A DNA stretch of 64,000 bases from Eubacteriaceae bacterium (GCA_902363805.1 CABJBF010000003.1:444951-508950), one strand, 5' to 3'. Shown: positions 1 through 8,873, counted from the first letter of the stretch. Notes: generated from the sequence alone by a model not told the origin. Translations and numbers: made by a program.

Positions 1-91
1 TGTTTCTTGGCTGTATTCTACTTATTTGTTTCAAACTTCTCCTAATACTTTTACTTAATTCTGCTTTATAATATCTTTTTTTACAAAACAT
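1..91 (-). CDS. possible start of an ORF running off the left edge
   Basis: An ATG at 91 opens a frame of 30 codons that stays open to the window edge and begins MFCKKRYYKAELSKSIRR. It is rich in Lys and Arg. No good ribosome binding site precedes the ATG, but a TTGACA lies upstream on the same strand. It could equally be a chance open frame in AT-rich DNA. Positions 92-187, between it and the ABC gene, hold nothing else I can name. Confidence 0.2.
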   Translation of the reverse strand, partial: MFCKKRYYKAELSKSIRRSLKQISRIQPRN

Positions 92-187
92 ATATTAATA
101 AATAATTGTCAATTGATAGAGTTTTATTTAAATATCCCCTATAAGATAAATGTAATCACTAATTACCTGTATAGGCAATGTAAAGAT

Positions 188-2017
188 TTAAATATAATAT
201 TGAGCCTGTGTACTCCATAATCTATAATATTCTCTTTTTAATTGCATTAGTTCCTCGTGATTGCCAACTTCAACAAGCTCCCCTTTATTCATCACTAAAA
301 TTTTATCGCTTTTTTTGCAACTGGATAATCTATGAGATACATATAATATTGTTTTTTTATTGTGTGCGATATTTACGATATCTGACAATAGTTCATCTTC
401 TGCGATTGGATCTAACGCACTTGTTGGCTCATCCATTATAAGCATTGAAGAATTCTTATACATAGCTCTTCCTAAGGCAATTTTTTGTTTCTCTCCGCCT
501 GAAAGCTCTACCCCTTGGCTAATATCACTAGATATAATAGTACTTTCTCTGTCTGGGAACTTATCAATTATTTTATCAATCTTTAAAGCTTTAAATACTT
601 CGTCAGATTTTAAACCTGTTTCAGTCTTTCCAAATGTAATATTTTCCTCAATTGAATAGGCAAACAATTCAAAATCTTGAAACAAAGTAGCAATATGATC
701 TAGATACCTTCGAACATTAAGTTGATTTATATTGATTCCATTAATTAATATTTCACCTTTTGTAGTCTCATATAGTCCACATATTAATTTTACAATTGTT
801 GATTTTCCTGCTCCATTTGTCCCAACAATTGTTACAATATTATTTTCATTAATTTTAAAAGATACATCCTTTAATGTATATTCCTCAGAATTTGGATACT
901 TAAAAAAAACATGTCTAAATTCAATGTTCTTAATCTTCTCAATACTTTTTCCTTCATCTTTCTGAATAAGTTCATCACCTTTTTCAATATACTTTACAAA
1001 ATAGGACATATATTGACATTTTATAGGTATCCATGCATATAATCTTGTTATATTCATAACTGCATTAATTCCATTTTTGAATGCTCCTATATATAATGTT
1101 AATTCGCCTAATGTTATAATTCCTAAAAATGCCTTGAATCCTATGAAAGCATAAATAATTATTTCAACAAAGAATTCATAAACACGGTTAATATAACTAT
1201 TTATTAATGTTGCCTTTACTTGCTTTCTTTGATTCATCTCAATATTTTTATCGCATTCTAATAACCTCTTATCTATTAACTTACCTAATTGAAATAATCT
1301 AATATCTTTTCCGAATTTATACTCGTTCATAAAGTCTGTATAGTAGCTGAATAAAGTATTATTTTTCACATTGTCTTGAAAGGCTTTGTCTAAAATTCTA
1401 GATAGCTTTTTTGTATTTCTAAAAGTCAAGTATATTAATATTCCAATCGAACCAAATATAATAACTATACTCCAACTAGAATTCATAATTTTTTCTAAGA
1501 ATCCACTAATATTCGCTTTATGCTTATAAAATAGTTGAACACATAATATAAACGAATACACTAACGTAACAATCTCTTTGAGTAGCATGCTGAAATCTTC
1601 ACTTAAAAACTGTATTCCCCCACTTGTTTGAACTCCTTTATTCGCAGAAACAAGCATTTCTCTCACTTCATTGCTTTCTATGTAATCATATTTAAGAGTC
1701 GTAGTTTTCATACCTACCATCTCTTTTAATTTGTAGTCCATTAATTTTCCGGAAATATTTTTTACTTTTCCAATAACTGCTCTACATAATGTTAATATCA
1801 GATTAAATATAATCATCATAGAAACAAGCGTTGTAATATCATTAAAATTCTTTTTTTCTGCAAGATTATCAAGAATCTCTGCTCCATAAAATAAATTTAT
1901 ATACATCAATGTTGTTTCTATCAAAGCATTCATTATTGATAAATAAAAAAATTTTTTTGAAATATTATAAGAAAACTTTACTATTTTTCCTATATTGTAT
2001 TTTTTTAACATACACAC
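188..2017 (-). CDS. ABC exporter half-transporter (permease-ATPase fusion)
   Basis: 609 residues. The N-terminal 330 or so form several hydrophobic segments of an exporter-type membrane domain. The C-terminal ATPase has a Walker A (GTNGAGKST), a signature (LSGGEKQKIALGRAM) and a Walker B running into the D-loop (LLIMDEPTSALDP). There is no N-terminal C39 peptidase domain, so it does not itself cut a leader peptide. Its start lies 3 bases after the stop of a second half-transporter, so the two probably pair as a heterodimer that exports the product of the upstream cassette. The family is certain; the cargo is inferred from context. Confidence 0.9.
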   Translation of the reverse strand: MCMLKKYNIGKIVKFSYNISKKFFYLSIMNALIETTLMYINLFYGAEILDNLAEKKNFNDITTLVSMMIIFNLILTLCRAVIGKVKNISGKLMDYKLKEMVGMKTTTLKYDYIESNEVREMLVSANKGVQTSGGIQFLSEDFSMLLKEIVTLVYSFILCVQLFYKHKANISGFLEKIMNSSWSIVIIFGSIGILIYLTFRNTKKLSRILDKAFQDNVKNNTLFSYYTDFMNEYKFGKDIRLFQLGKLIDKRLLECDKNIEMNQRKQVKATLINSYINRVYEFFVEIIIYAFIGFKAFLGIITLGELTLYIGAFKNGINAVMNITRLYAWIPIKCQYMSYFVKYIEKGDELIQKDEGKSIEKIKNIEFRHVFFKYPNSEEYTLKDVSFKINENNIVTIVGTNGAGKSTIVKLICGLYETTKGEILINGININQLNVRRYLDHIATLFQDFELFAYSIEENITFGKTETGLKSDEVFKALKIDKIIDKFPDRESTIISSDISQGVELSGGEKQKIALGRAMYKNSSMLIMDEPTSALDPIAEDELLSDIVNIAHNKKTILYVSHRLSSCKKSDKILVMNKGELVEVGNHEELMQLKREYYRLWSTQAQYYI

Positions 2018-2020
2018 CTC

Positions 2021-3820
2021 CTACACAGCGCTTGTTTCTTTATAATGCTTACTTTGATTAATATACATTTCTCTGTATATTTCATTATTCTCCATCAAAT
2101 CATCATGAGAACCAATATCCGCGATTTTTCCTTTTTCCATTAAGATAATTTTGCTACAAAATTTTGTTGTCGCTAATCTATGTGAAATAAAAATTGCCGT
2201 TCTGTTTTCAGCTATTTCATTGTACTCTTGATATAATTCACTCTCCGCTATGGGATCAAGCGCAGCTGTCGGTTCATCTAATATTATCAAACTTCCTTCC
2301 TTGTAGATTGCTCTTGCCATCATCAATCGCTGTTTTTCCCCACCTGATAACTCTACTCCTTCCTTATCAATAATTTTAGTTAATATACTATTTTCTTTAT
2401 TATTTAACGATTGAATTTTCTCATAAAAATTTGCTTCCTTAGCACTTTTAACAAATCTATTTTCATCATAGTCAGCTGAACCAATAATATTTTCTTTTAC
2501 AGTAAAAGCAATTACATTGATATCCTGAAAAACGGCAGTAATAAGTTTATAGTATTCTTCTTTATTATATCTGCAAATATCAAACCCATTGATTAAGATA
2601 GTACCCTCCGTGGGCGAATACAATCTACATAATAGTTTAACTAACGTTGTTTTTCCTGCTCCATTCCTTCCTACGATTGCTATTTTTTCATTAGCATTAA
2701 TGTGGAAATTTAAATTAGATAATATCTTCTGTCCATTTTGTGCTTTATAGCTTACATTTTTAAATTCTATATTCACTCCTTTTTCCTGAATGGATCTGTG
2801 CAACTCATATATACTTTCTGCGCTTTCATTATCTTTTTGCTCAACAATCTTTATATAATCCCGAACATATATATCTGCTCTAATAAGGTTGGATGTATCG
2901 TTAATCACTCGGTATACCCAATTTGAAAACCCTGAAACAATCCCCAAATAAAAGGTAAACACAGCAAGTGACATTGTTCCATTCAATACTTGTGAAATCA
3001 ACAAATAGTAAGCTACGCCATCTCTTATTGCAACAAATACAGCGTCTGATATGTCTATTTTTATCCACGATGCTTCTATTTTTTTTTCATAATTTTTTTT
3101 TCTTAAATATACTGCCTCAAATTTTTTTTGAAACCATTTGCTTAGCTGGAACACTACTATTTCTTTTGCATATTTATATTCCGTAGTCCTACTATATAAA
3201 TAGTCTATTTCTCTTTCTATGTTAGAATTAGTATTCTTATGCATTTCTAAAAATTTTCTTGCCCTGTTATTCAAAAAAATATTAAAACCGCACATCAAAA
3301 AAATAATTATGATGATACTAATATCTAACTGAAAAAGCAAAGTCGCATATAATATTAATCCTAGCAATCCACATAATAAGCTAGGAACACTCCTTATCAT
3401 CAATTCGACACCAACCTCATTACTAGAAATTGACTCTCTTGCATTTTTTATTGTAACCTGTAATCTGTTTGCTTCTAATTCTTCATAATCCATATTCATT
3501 ATGGAATGTAATAACAGTTCTGTAAACTTATCATTCCGACTCCATAATATATATCTTTCCAACCACTTTTCTGATAAATCACTAATTACTTTCAGTATAA
3601 ATTCTGTAAAAATGACTCCAACTAATATTGCAATAAAAATGCGAATTTCTATATGTATAGTTAACATCTGAACAATAATTGAAGGTATAGCAGATGAAAA
3701 AAATGGCAAAAATACACCTAATATAATAGTCATGGGAAAAAACACTTTTGCATATGGAAACCAATTAAATATTTTTTTATATAAATACTTTGTATGTTCT
3801 AAAATATCTCTTAATTTCAT
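2021..3820 (-). CDS. ABC exporter half-transporter (permease-ATPase fusion)
   Basis: 599 residues with the same layout as its downstream partner: membrane domain, then an ATPase with Walker A GRNGAGKTT, signature LSGGEKQRLMMARAIY and Walker B LIILDEPTAALDP. A ribosome binding site AAGGAG sits 5 bases before the ATG at 3820. It follows the protease/P-loop gene by 16 bases and precedes the second transporter by 3, so all are probably one transcript. It too lacks a C39 protease domain, which fits a pathway with a separate protease. The substrate is unknown. Confidence 0.9.
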   Translation of the reverse strand: MKLRDILEHTKYLYKKIFNWFPYAKVFFPMTIILGVFLPFFSSAIPSIIVQMLTIHIEIRIFIAILVGVIFTEFILKVISDLSEKWLERYILWSRNDKFTELLLHSIMNMDYEELEANRLQVTIKNARESISSNEVGVELMIRSVPSLLCGLLGLILYATLLFQLDISIIIIIFLMCGFNIFLNNRARKFLEMHKNTNSNIEREIDYLYSRTTEYKYAKEIVVFQLSKWFQKKFEAVYLRKKNYEKKIEASWIKIDISDAVFVAIRDGVAYYLLISQVLNGTMSLAVFTFYLGIVSGFSNWVYRVINDTSNLIRADIYVRDYIKIVEQKDNESAESIYELHRSIQEKGVNIEFKNVSYKAQNGQKILSNLNFHINANEKIAIVGRNGAGKTTLVKLLCRLYSPTEGTILINGFDICRYNKEEYYKLITAVFQDINVIAFTVKENIIGSADYDENRFVKSAKEANFYEKIQSLNNKENSILTKIIDKEGVELSGGEKQRLMMARAIYKEGSLIILDEPTAALDPIAESELYQEYNEIAENRTAIFISHRLATTKFCSKIILMEKGKIADIGSHDDLMENNEIYREMYINQSKHYKETSAV

Positions 3821-3836
3821 TATCTCTCCTTATTTC

Positions 3837-5291
3837 TCATGAAAAAAAACCTATTATTTTATTCATTAACTCTTTCATATCATTACTATCACCCAAAATA
3901 TATGCATTTTTTCCAGTACTTCGTATTATCATAGTTTTTATTTCTTCTGCTTCGGTTCCTCTTATCTTTCTCCTTTTCCCATACATTCCCTTCCAAGTTT
4001 GTTCTGGTATCATCGGAAACACTACCAATCCTAAAACTTTACATTCTCCTAGTTGCTCTATAACATTGATACTCCTCCTAATATAATTTATTTCGTCATA
4101 ATAATTTATACATAAAACCACTGCATCCGGATTTGTAGCCATCAAAAAATTTACCTGTTCATATGTATAATATGATGTGTTTTTATATTCATATGGCACA
4201 GTTCCCGATTGTGACCCAACAATAATAAGATCATTTCCATCAGCTATTTCATTCATTTTATAGTTTAAATATCTTATTTGTTCCTCTTCATCCAAACAAA
4301 CCATCCTATTATATCCAACAGGATAAACACAATCTAACCCAAATAACAATGCATTTGGTTCAGTGCCTAATTGTCCTACTTGATATCCTTCATCTATTAG
4401 CCGTTTTCGCAATTCTAATTGCAATGTAAACTTCCCCTGTTTAGAACTTGTTCCAAAAATTCCAAGAACCGGTTTATTAATATAGAATAGTTTTCCTTCT
4501 CTAAGTGGTGGGAGATATTTATCAATTACCGCTGGAAAATATATATTGTCATTTTTATACTCCGCCTTATCAATCCTATCAAAACTATATATATTTTTAC
4601 CTCTATTAATCGCTTCTTTGATTAATGAATCAACTATGTTTTCTTTACCTATATAAGACAATAGTTTCTCTGTGTGACCAATAACAAGCGTATCAAATAA
4701 ATCCCATTTAATATCATCAATGTTTTTAATACAATATTCTTTAACTGATTTATCAATCATTACATCTGTCGTTTTTCTTCCAACATTTGAAGAATACTTT
4801 GTATCATATACTTCCATAACTTTAAAATCCAATAATTCTGGATACCGAACAAAATTGTGCATTTCTTTGTTAAATGGGAAAATTACTGCCCGGTCTATTT
4901 TATACTCAAAAACTTTTTCTTCTTTTTCTTCATATGCTATTATTTGTATTGCAATCGATTTAAAGTATTCTAAAATTTCCTCGAATGATTTAATACCATT
5001 TTTATATATATTTACAATTTTATTAGTAGCATGAGCACATGCAAAACTACTACCCTTTACTATTATATTATCTGGTTCGCACCATTTAACTCTCTGCATT
5101 CCACCTTTAGCTGCTACATTTAATATTTTATCCTCATAAAAGATAAAATCATCTACTTTTCTGCACAGATCACTCCCATCAACTCCAATTACACAATCAA
5201 ATGCCGCAGGATATGAAATTGCCCCTTCATTATCAAAAGCTGAAACCAAAATTACCCCTTTATCGTATAACCTTTTACATATATTATACAT
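3837..5291 (-). CDS. subtilisin-like C-terminal half fused to a DUF1611-like P-loop domain
   Basis: 484 residues. Residues 11-90 match the second half of an S8 subtilase: the SAFDNEG segment (Asn21, likely oxyanion residue), SYPAAFDCVIGVDGS, and GSSFACAHAT with Ser82 in the catalytic GTSMAxPH position. The N-terminal parts holding the catalytic Asp and His are absent, and the reading frame closes two codons upstream of the ATG. Residues 160-484 look like the DUF1611 (DgcN-like) family, with a P-loop at 277-289 (GIFGTSSKQGKFT) and GSQSGTVPYE near 360. The start overlaps the 62-residue gene by 8 bases. It may be a truncated protease, or a noncatalytic binding domain joined to an ATP-using enzyme. 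The fold calls are moderately sure; the function is unknown. Confidence 0.65.
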   Translation of the reverse strand: MYNICKRLYDKGVILVSAFDNEGAISYPAAFDCVIGVDGSDLCRKVDDFIFYEDKILNVAAKGGMQRVKWCEPDNIIVKGSSFACAHATNKIVNIYKNGIKSFEEILEYFKSIAIQIIAYEEKEEKVFEYKIDRAVIFPFNKEMHNFVRYPELLDFKVMEVYDTKYSSNVGRKTTDVMIDKSVKEYCIKNIDDIKWDLFDTLVIGHTEKLLSYIGKENIVDSLIKEAINRGKNIYSFDRIDKAEYKNDNIYFPAVIDKYLPPLREGKLFYINKPVLGIFGTSSKQGKFTLQLELRKRLIDEGYQVGQLGTEPNALLFGLDCVYPVGYNRMVCLDEEEQIRYLNYKMNEIADGNDLIIVGSQSGTVPYEYKNTSYYTYEQVNFLMATNPDAVVLCINYYDEINYIRRSINVIEQLGECKVLGLVVFPMIPEQTWKGMYGKRRKIRGTEAEEIKTMIIRSTGKNAYILGDSNDMKELMNKIIGFFS

Positions 5292-5472
5292 TACGAATTA
5301 TTCTTTTCATAATTTCATATTTATTTGATATTGATTCACAGTATTCCTTAGGGACCGTATAGTCAAATTTCATATTAATTGAATTTTCATCCTCGGTATA
5401 ATCTGGATATTTTTTTAAGAAATGCCGGTACTCCTCTTCATATAACATATATTCTTTTAAATCATTATCCAT
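5284..5472 (-). CDS. small acidic protein of the peptide cassette
   Basis: 62 residues, starting MDNDLKEYMLYEEEYRHFLK, Glu/Tyr/Lys-rich, with one Cys and no membrane segment. It overlaps the HAD gene upstream by 8 bases and the protease/P-loop gene downstream by 8, so it is translated in step with both. I do not recognise the family. It could be a peptide-binding adaptor, a precursor peptide with a long leader, or the displaced N-terminus of the adjoining protease. It holds no Asp or His motif of a subtilase, so it does not supply the missing half. Confidence 0.6.
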   Translation of the reverse strand: MDNDLKEYMLYEEEYRHFLKKYPDYTEDENSINMKFDYTVPKEYCESISNKYEIMKRIIRNV

Positions 5473-6265
5473 CTATTTCCTTTAGTAACTCCTCTTTTAA
5501 ATAATCTTGTAAGTTTTTATCTAGTTGCCTACAACCAGATTGCTTTATCAACTCTGTATCCGCATTTTTTACAGCAATTTTGTGCGTTACATTTTTCATC
5601 ATATTTATATCGTTTACGCCATCTGCTATATAATATATATCCTTTTTATTAACATCCAACTTATTAATCTGTTGAAGCCCGTAGCTTTTATCTATATCTT
5701 TAGGTACAATTTTAATCCAATAATTTCCATATATAGTTGCATTTGCAAACGGATATAACATATTAATCTTATTGCATAAGTTATCTGAATCCCTTTTCTC
5801 TTTCGATATTGCCCACACTATTAACGGAACATCTAAAATGCTTTCGTTCTCATTCTCTAAAACTGTTATTTCGCTATAAAGCTTAGATAGTTTAAAAAAT
5901 CGATATGCTTTATTAGAGTTAAAGATCATTCCATTTTCATACTCTTCACTAAACAATGTATTATATTTAAGAAATTCTTTCATCTCTATATATTCATTTT
6001 TTGAAAAAGTCTTCACCGTATAATATATATCTTTTTTTTTCAAAATCTGACCATCACACAAAATTGAATAATAATTAAAACATTCATTTTTCAATATTTC
6101 TTTGGCTCTAAGAGGACTTCTTCCCGTTGCTATTCCAATGCTAACTCCTTTTTTTCTGTATTCATTCAATATACAATACTCAATATTTTCATCTCCCACT
6201 AATGTTCCATCAACATCAAAAAATAATACTATCTTTTCCTTCTTATTAATAATATATGAGTTCAT
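5465..6265 (-). CDS. HAD-superfamily (Cof/IIB-type) hydrolase
   Basis: 266 residues. The N-terminal motif is FFDVDGTLVGD, with the two catalytic Asp residues of the HAD fold. GIATGRSP is motif II, and DGVNDINMMKN near residue 215 is the C-terminal metal-binding motif. The length and central cap fit the Cof/type IIB group of sugar-phosphate or cofactor phosphatases. The start overlaps the radical SAM gene by 20 bases. Within the cassette it may remove a phosphate during peptide modification, but the substrate cannot be read from the sequence. Confidence 0.85.
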   Translation of the reverse strand: MNSYIINKKEKIVLFFDVDGTLVGDENIEYCILNEYRKKGVSIGIATGRSPLRAKEILKNECFNYYSILCDGQILKKKDIYYTVKTFSKNEYIEMKEFLKYNTLFSEEYENGMIFNSNKAYRFFKLSKLYSEITVLENENESILDVPLIVWAISKEKRDSDNLCNKINMLYPFANATIYGNYWIKIVPKDIDKSYGLQQINKLDVNKKDIYYIADGVNDINMMKNVTHKIAVKNADTELIKQSGCRQLDKNLQDYLKEELLKEIDG

Positions 6266-7809
6266 TCGCCCTTTTTAACCTTACTATAATTTTCATCATT
6301 AATTTTTCATACTCCTGCCGCGCCTTCTTCACATCGTCTATATCAATTGCATTTTCATATATTTTTTCACCCAAATCACTGAAAAAAACGTGTAACAAAT
6401 ATTGTGATTGCATATTATAAAACCGATTAAACGCATCCATTACTTTATCGGCTGTCTCATCTATCCCATAAGTTTCAAGGTAAATATTGTATAAAATCGG
6501 AAAATTTTCATCATTAAAAACTTCTAACATCTTTACTTGGTATTCCAGTATTGAATATAACTGTTCTACTTTCTTATCACAAAACTTATATCCAATTTCT
6601 TTTTTATATAAATTTACAGATTCTAATTCAATTCCTGTTTTTGATGCTTCTTGAACAATACCAGTGTTATGGTATAACGCAACTCGGCTTAAAAGAATTT
6701 TAGGAGTAATATTTATTCCAAATTTCTTCAATAGTGTTATGTTTTCTTTTACGCCTTCAATGGTTGAATATGGGTTAAAATTTATAAATCCATATTCAAA
6801 ATTTAGTATGTTTTTCTTGTTTCTTTTTTTACAATAATCATTAATAATATTAACAGCTCTCACATTATCTTCTTTTTTTGCAATTTTGTTATATAACCGA
6901 AGATCTTTTTCCAGCCAACTTTCTAACCCAACAAATACATTACACAAACCAACATCATTCAATTTATCTATACACTTAATTGATTCTTCATCAATTTGTT
7001 CTGATCTTAAGTTAATAAAGAATTTAATTTTATACGTTCTTTTCTTTAAAGCTGTATATAACTCCGTCAATCTACTAATATCGCATTTTTGTTTTTTGCT
7101 AGCGCAAAAAGTAGAATCTGAAAATCCGATATACTTGCAATTATATTTTTCTACTAGAATATCTATTTCCGCCATTACTGATTCTATTGTTCTAAATCTT
7201 TGTCCCTTTTCTGATTTATATTTTGAATTCATATTACAGAATGAACAATTTCCCATACATCCTCTAGATCCCAACACGTGAAAAAATCTTTTATCATGTG
7301 GAAAACTTGCTCTATCTGGAAAAGGAAGTATATCTATGTTTTTAATCAACTCTCTACTTCCATTATGTATAACTTTTCCATTTTCTTTATAAACTACTCC
7401 TTTACACCCTTCCAATGTTTCATTACTATTTATTCTTTCACATAACTCAATAACAGAATAATCTTCTTCACCTACGATTACACTATCTATTTTTTTTATT
7501 TTCTTCCAATACTTTCTGTGGATACTCAGTAGGTAATGTGTGACACCATGATATATGATGACTATTATCTAATAATTCCAACATTTCTTGCGCTATAGCA
7601 TATGTACCATATTTAACCGCCATAAAGATAATACTAGATCCACCAGCATTTATATTTGTACATTTTTCTTTTATATTTGAGTAATTAATATCTATTACTT
7701 CTACCCTTGTATTTTTAATTTTTTTTAATGCAGCGACAATATATCCAAATTTACACCAGGTTAGATAACTTTTTTCGCCATCAAAATATATAAATTTTAT
7801 TTCTCTCAT
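6246..7809 (-). pseudogene. B12-binding-type radical SAM enzyme, split by a +1 frameshift at A8
   Basis: Two frames together make one protein. The first (7809-7483) encodes a B12-binding-like N-terminal fold starting MREIKFIYFDGEKS. The second encodes VIVGEEDYSVIEL, DILPFPDRASF and the cluster motif CMGNCSFC (CxxxCxxC), then a radical SAM barrel. Read without interruption they resemble a standard B12-type radical SAM protein of about 520 residues. The join falls in a run of eight A on the coding strand (7490-7497). With seven A, the frame runs ENKKIDSVIVGEE without a stop. It may be a real mutation, a phase-variable tract, transcriptional slippage, or a base-calling error. The best AAAGGGG lies 23 bases before the ATG at 7809, so the true start may be slightly upstream. 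It heads the cassette operon. Confidence 0.75.
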
Positions 7810-7917
7810 TGTTCTATTAACTATATATTTACCCCTTTCTTTTTCTATATGAAGTGGTGTTTATTTTCAGCTTAAATATTTATGTATCTTTCTCTGATAT
7901 CATATAATTAACGTACT

Positions 7918-7965
7918 TTATTGGTAACATAAATAATTATTTTTAGTATATTTAAGATATTTCAT
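7918..7965 (-). CDS. 15-residue ORF upstream of the radical SAM gene
   Basis: It encodes MKYLKYTKNNYLCYQ after an AAAAGGG spaced 8 bases from the ATG. It lies just in front of the cassette operon and has one Cys and four Tyr, which would suit a very short modified peptide. Against this, a candidate promoter -10 (TATACT) lies inside the ORF. If that promoter is used, the ORF is not transcribed whole. Weak candidate. Confidence 0.2.
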   Translation of the reverse strand: MKYLKYTKNNYLCYQ

Positions 7966-7972
7966 ATTACAA
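7945..7972 (-). promoter_or_regulatory. candidate promoter of the peptide cassette
   Basis: On the minus strand, a -35-like TTGTAA (7972-7967) and a -10-like TATACT (7950-7945) are separated by 16 bases. They lie 18 bases downstream of the direct repeats at 7991-8026. The position suits a regulator-assisted promoter for the radical SAM operon. Confidence 0.35.
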
Positions 7973-7990
7973 TCCCTTTTACCTCAAACG

Positions 7991-8026
7991 ACGTTTTTTA
8001 CTTATTTTTGGTTGTTTTTTATATAC
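7991..8026. promoter_or_regulatory. candidate LytTR-type direct repeat
   Basis: Two similar elements on the plus strand, ACGTTTTTTA at 7991 and TTGTTTTTTA at 8012, are spaced 21 bases start to start. AgrA/LytTR regulators bind 9-bp direct repeats with 12-13 bp between them, a period of 21-22. The repeat lies between the agrBD terminator and the cassette. A LytTR regulator is encoded 1.6 kb away, but the T-rich context could produce the match by chance. Confidence 0.4.
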
Positions 8027-8047
8027 TTCACTTCCATATTCTCTCAT

Positions 8048-8100
8048 AAATGAAAAGAACCTTTGTTGCATAAGTTCATTTCCAATTCACAAAGGTTCTT
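8048..8100 (-). terminator. terminator of the agrDB operon
   Basis: The arms 8055-8065 and 8090-8100 form an 11-bp stem (AAGAACCTTTG with CAAAGGTTCTT). A T-rich tail follows on the minus strand. It begins 34 bases after the agrB stop. Confidence 0.8.
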
Positions 8101-8133
8101 ATCATGCTCATCACTGTTTTGTTTAATGTAGCA

Positions 8134-8721
8134 TTATCTTCTTGCTTGCTTAACTGCCAACTTTATTCTTCCCAACACACAAGGAACTTGTAAACAGGCA
8201 GTTAGCACCACACTTTCCGCAATACAAACCGCATATATTTTATGGTTAGTAAACAAAAACAAACAATATACGATTACGAATGCTATTACCATAATAGTAG
8301 CTGTAATCTTATACTTTTTCTTCTCTGATAAATCTAATAAATGATTTTCAGAATCAATAGGACTAAAAATCATCAAACTTACGGCTGCACATATCATAAT
8401 AATATCAGTTAAACTACTATATTTAATATGAGCAGCCATATACACGCATATAAACAGTATGCTATTTGAAAAAATCATACATACCCATGCATGCTTTAAA
8501 TGAAATCCTCCACTAAATTTTCTGATGAACATAAACGGAATAATAATCAATATGCTCTCAACCGGTATCCCCATAAGACTCCCAATAATTATTATCATAA
8601 CTACTGGTGATATAGACAAAATAAAACTATAAGCAGCATACTCATATAATTCTCTGTCTACCTGTTCAACTGCTCCATATTTAATTAGCCATGTGGTTAT
8701 ACATTCTGACAAACGTTTCAT
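8134..8721 (-). CDS. agrB: AgrB-type peptide-processing membrane protease
   Basis: 195 residues with about five or six membrane segments. The AgrB signature is clear: SGGFHLKHAWVC, with catalytic His74 and Cys81 at the spacing of seven known for the family. AgrB cuts the C-terminal tail of AgrD and forms the thiolactone ring. The start codon shares a base with the agrD stop (TAATG), so the two are coupled. A strong terminator follows. Its substrate is almost certainly the adjacent AgrD. Confidence 0.93.
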   Translation of the reverse strand: MKRLSECITTWLIKYGAVEQVDRELYEYAAYSFILSISPVVMIIIIGSLMGIPVESILIIIPFMFIRKFSGGFHLKHAWVCMIFSNSILFICVYMAAHIKYSSLTDIIMICAAVSLMIFSPIDSENHLLDLSEKKKYKITATIMVIAFVIVYCLFLFTNHKIYAVCIAESVVLTACLQVPCVLGRIKLAVKQARR

Positions 8722-8873
8722 TATTTTTCATTTTTGAAGCGCTCTAATCCCTTTGGTGCTTTTGGCTGATAAACCACTAAACAAGATGTTGAATTTGCAT
8801 CAACTTTAAGCATTTTATTTAGTGTACCTGCTACTACTTTAGCTGTCTGCTTGGACAGATTTTTTTCTCTCAT
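8721..8873 (-). CDS. agrD: AgrD-type cyclic lactone autoinducer precursor
   Basis: 50 residues. An amphipathic N-terminus (MREKNLSKQTAKVVAGTLNK) is followed by the core NSTSCLVVYQPKAPK and a charged tail ERFKNEK. This is the layout of clostridial cyclic-lactone autoinducer peptides: a Cys, a short hydrophobic run, then a Pro-containing tail. The likely ring is Cys31 to Tyr35 (CLVVY) with a thiolactone, cut before Gln36-Pro37; the exact ends are inferred. The ATG at 8873 lies 10 bases after GAGGGGAGG. It overlaps agrB by one base. Confidence 0.9.
   Translation of the reverse strand: MREKNLSKQTAKVVAGTLNKMLKVDANSTSCLVVYQPKAPKGLERFKNEK

Noticed and set aside
7979..8071. 30-codon ORF as a precursor peptide gene
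   Set aside because: It starts inside the agrDB terminator, has no ribosome site and runs over the LytTR-like repeat; kept only as a weak candidate in the findings.
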